This document shows, one piece after another, positions 61,901 through 64,000 of a stretch of DNA of 64,000 bases. Every line of letters starts with the position of its first letter. The first letter of the stretch is position 1. Made by a program: the position numbers and the translations under genes. Location of the stretch: assembly GCA_035041965.1 (NCBI GenBank), contig JAPYMA010000667.1:1-64000 (forward strand). The letters are read 5' to 3'. The notes beneath the pieces are model-generated. The model was given only the letters and a program-made list of their open reading frames with translations, ran no database searches and was not told the origin of the DNA. This stretch comes from Anisakis pegreffii (Eukaryota; Nematoda; Chromadorea; Rhabditida; Anisakidae).

Positions 61901-62193
61901 AAAAGTCGATTTGATCGGATTGCGATGAACTCAAATTTCGTTCAGTTACCATCACTGTCCATTGAGTGATATGAAGCCTCCTAAAATTTCTCATAACATC
62001 ACGAGGATTTTATCCTCGCCAAAAATTCTATGTATTAGGAAATGACTTATAATATTTACGGTTGATTTCGACTTTCGTTGGCTGTCAGACGACGGAGATA
62101 ATTCTCAGCGATTATACGACGTCTTCTTTCTTCTTCGCACTCCTCTTTCTTCCTTTCATATAGCTTCTTATAAAATGAATCGCTGTGTCGCAT
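58944..62193 (-). CDS. Unidentified charged, coiled-coil-like protein, partial model
   Basis: Three exons are visible. 62193-62060 starts with an ATG and encodes MRHSDSFYKKLYERKKEE, then ERRRRIIAENYLRRLTANES, a strongly charged helix. 59437-59202 encodes LRAHKPTFIYRSERRQNDIEE, CRQQIAQLKRLTAKK and more. 59115-58944 continues in frame as RRLQIMSDPLVEQATRN, then EIDRRANRLLAFCYNKVM, to the stop. The last two exons join perfectly (phase 2, short intron 59201-59116 with GT/AG). The first exon ends in phase 2 while the second opens in phase 0, so at least one middle exon is missing or the first belongs to a different gene. The composition predicts coiled coil. No family recognised. Confidence 0.45.
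60440..60565. repeat. Short copy of the GGAACCGAAG minisatellite family
   Basis: GCCGGGGCTGAAACCGGC, GGGAGTCGGAACCGAG, GCCGAAGGTGGAGC and GGAACCGAAAATTTC follow each other within about 110 bp. Read in reverse this is the same theme as 24560-24860 (GGCTTCGGTTCC plus AAATTTT). Confidence 0.5.
61240..61402 (+). CDS. Possible exon of an unidentified plus-strand gene
   Basis: After CCTCTCTCAAAG the frame reads KQLMLNSENSINCE, DVKSRVIKEMHLYEEAKEM and MKKLAESIETIPSMSL, up to a possible donor GTTTTC at 61403. The composition is coding-like, alpha-helical and charged. A short plus-strand frame at about 59551-59624 (MASPEVLEENDTVGVHRIEQ) could be an earlier exon. This would place a plus-strand gene inside the minus-strand model 58944-62193. 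I do not recognise it, and the model is not closed. Confidence 0.25.
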
Positions 62194-62356
62194 CGTCAGT
62201 CGTATCACCTTTCATGATTATAATACTCAAGTAAATTCGATAAGGAAGCAAAGCAGAGCATATATTCGCCAATGCGATAAATCACTCAAGTGTTGCTTTC
62301 AAAAGCTTAAAAATAGCATTCAATAAGGTAATGAATAAGCGACCGATATAAACACG

Positions 62357-62860
62357 TCATCGCATGAGAGCACAGCAATGCAGTAATGCTTTCTTTACTT
62401 GACCATTCTGAATGCTCTTCAAGAATATTCTGTCGAAACAATAATAAAAAACCGATCCAATGGTGTCAACACTGCGAACTGTAAAACGTGGCTGGCCACT
62501 TCTTTTCCTTGACCACAGTATGTGTCCCCTTCCGACCACATGATGCAATGCGCGAACCACTTTCTGCATTATTTTTGATGTCCAAGTGCACGAATTAGTA
62601 GAACTGGCATTAGGCACATCTTGAACCGTGTTTTCAAATAACTCGCAAGCTGTGATATGTTCATCCGCATCAACTAGAAGTTGATCCAATTCATCTACAT
62701 CGTCTCACGAAATATAGCCATTACCCTCATCAATATTGCCTAGTGTCCGGAATCGTAAGATTTTTTTTGGTGCTCCCTGATCGAACACCTTGTCGGTGGC
62801 CAACGTTCCAACTCTAGGATCACCTCCATTGCTTTTTTGAATAACGATTCACTAGTTTCA
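62357..62860 (-). pseudogene. Broken reading frame of unknown origin
   Basis: Two consecutive coding-looking segments lie in one minus-strand region. The segment 62860-62725 reads SNGGDPRVGTLATDKVFDQG, then KKILRFRTLGNIDEGNGYIS, and hits a stop. The next frame reads DDVDELDQLLVDADEHITAC, then ENTVQDVPNASS and a basic stretch (GRGHILWSRKRSGQPRF), before stopping at 62357. The acidic N-terminal run then basic block resembles the organisation of domesticated or dead DNA-transposon proteins, but I cannot assign a family. Confidence 0.3.
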
Positions 62861-62880
62861 TCACTTACGACACTCTAGCA

Positions 62881-63222
62881 CAGTGCTTCTCAAGCATTCT
62901 TCTCCTTCACACATCCTACAAAATTTTAAGTTGCCCCCGCATCCCCTACAACAATACCTAAAGTATCTTCGCACTCCTCACAACACCCACTTTGTGTCTC
63001 TCATCCACCACAGTGAGTGAGATGAGTGCATACCTTTAGAGTATGTTCTAGCTTTTCAAAAATATATACGTTGAAGTCCATCCTCGCCTACTTCACATTA
63101 AAACTTTATCTGACACTCCCTCCCGCACTCCTGCACCCCCTCTCATCCCATCCTCTCTTGTACCCCCTGGCATACCATCCCGCATCCAAAGAGGGTACGC
63201 GCACACCGGTTGAGAAACCCTG
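62881..63222. mobile_element. hAT-type MITE with perfect 8-bp target duplication
   Basis: 342 bp. The left end is CAGTGCTTCTCAAGC and the right end in reverse complement is CAGGGTTTCTCAACCGG. It is flanked by CTCTAGCA on both sides (62873-62880 and 63223-63230), an exact 8-bp direct repeat as made by hAT transposases. The interior is rich in CCCC and CATCCC tracts and parallels the copy at 15512-15861. There is no transposase, so it moved in trans. Confidence 0.9.
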
Positions 63223-63230
63223 CTCTAGCA

Positions 63231-64000
63231 GATATACCTACACAACGAACGCGAAGCAAAATTCTCGTAACAACAACTGAAAATTCATACAGATCTTGCG
63301 AGTACTTCATTGCGAAAATACCACTCGTTTTGCTACACTGCGGTGCAAGAAACTGATGACTGAATGATGTTTTCGTTTATTTTCATTCTTAGATGTATAA
63401 TAACATTCACAAATATCAGCAATTTCATTAAAACATCCCGTATTATGAGTACATAGTGAAATGGATAGATTCAGCTCTGAGAAGCTCGCTTCTTCTCTGA
63501 TGCTATTAAAAAGTTTCAGTCGTGCAAGGGTTAAAAAATAACAAGAAAGTTTAGACTTACTTAGACGGGCTACAACTCTGTGCACGAGTGAACATTAAAT
63601 TATGAAAGATTACCTGCTAGAACAACTTCACAAGGCAATTATTCATCATGGTTAGAGTAAGACGACGAAAGGATTTTAATATTACATTTAATGCTTTTTA
63701 GTGATTCTACCAATACCAACCTACTGAAGTTAAATAAACATTTGAATTTGAGCCATTTAAATAATACCTTTTTCAGCAACATGAATGAATGGAAATGAAT
63801 GCAAGATGGATTTCTAGGAAAAAAACATTTGCATTGCATCGAAGGAGATTACCACACATTTTTTTGTTTCATCTCAAAGTGGATTTTTCAAAACTTTATC
63901 AAACTCCTCAAATTGTACCCGTCAATTAACAATTCACTGAAAAAGGAATGATAAACAAGTAACTGCAAGCACACAGACATTGACACATGGGCCAATAAGT
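63231..64000. other. Window end, no gene recognised
   Basis: Short minus-strand frames of 66-92 codons are present (63307-63585, 63639-63839) without recognisable domains. Nothing else can be supported. Confidence 0.4.

Overview
The window is eukaryotic nuclear DNA from a nematode, most likely a parasitic one. The evidence is short introns in AT-rich DNA, a nematode-type mitochondrial fragment that reads only with the invertebrate mitochondrial code (nad4 next to cox1), and an SXP/RAL-2 antigen gene, a family known only from nematodes. A clade III (spirurid/ascarid-like) worm is my inference; the species cannot be named from the sequence. Gene models were spliced by eye from homology, reading frame and GT/AG signals. 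Exon ends should be right to within a few bases where the reading frame closes, and less certain where I say so.

Layout. Positions 1-1865 are a decayed nuclear copy of mitochondrial DNA (cox1 and the end of nad4, minus strand). Next come a minus-strand alpha/beta hydrolase of the BPHL (valacyclovir hydrolase) type (3787-6195), a repeat-rich stretch with small fold-back elements and a dead non-LTR retrotransposon end (6298-7640), and a two-exon SXP/RAL-2 secreted protein (10544-11220, minus). A gene-poor stretch carrying a hAT-type MITE follows. The glycogen synthase gene gsy-1 then occupies 16887-37135 on the plus strand in 18 coding exons. Its 13.6 kb intron 11 holds a complete same-strand neuropeptide-type GPCR gene (28599-31676) plus several repeats.

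Right half: a Harbinger-like fold-back element (39970-40341); a PAF-acetylhydrolase 1b catalytic-subunit homologue that has lost its active-site residues (40813-42995, minus); an inverted pair of small unknown genes with near-identical 3' ends, one of them interrupted just downstream by a retroposed insertion (43325-46140); PTRHD1 (46634-47440, minus) with part of another gene immediately upstream; a diverged GGCTTAGG-type minisatellite (49147-49725); low-molecular-weight protein tyrosine phosphatase (49997-52043, minus) arranged head-to-head with SEC61 alpha (52958-56624, plus); and a partly resolved coiled-coil gene (58944-62193, minus). A hAT MITE with a perfect 8-bp target duplication lies at 62881-63222.

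The recognised genes are mainly housekeeping genes (glycogen synthesis, protein translocation, phosphotyrosine signalling, ester/amide hydrolysis). They do not form one pathway. I found no CRISPR, no operon of bacterial type and no convincing nuclear tRNA or rRNA gene. The most unusual items are the nested GPCR, the PAFAH1B pseudoenzyme, and the inverted gene pair with its retro-insertion.
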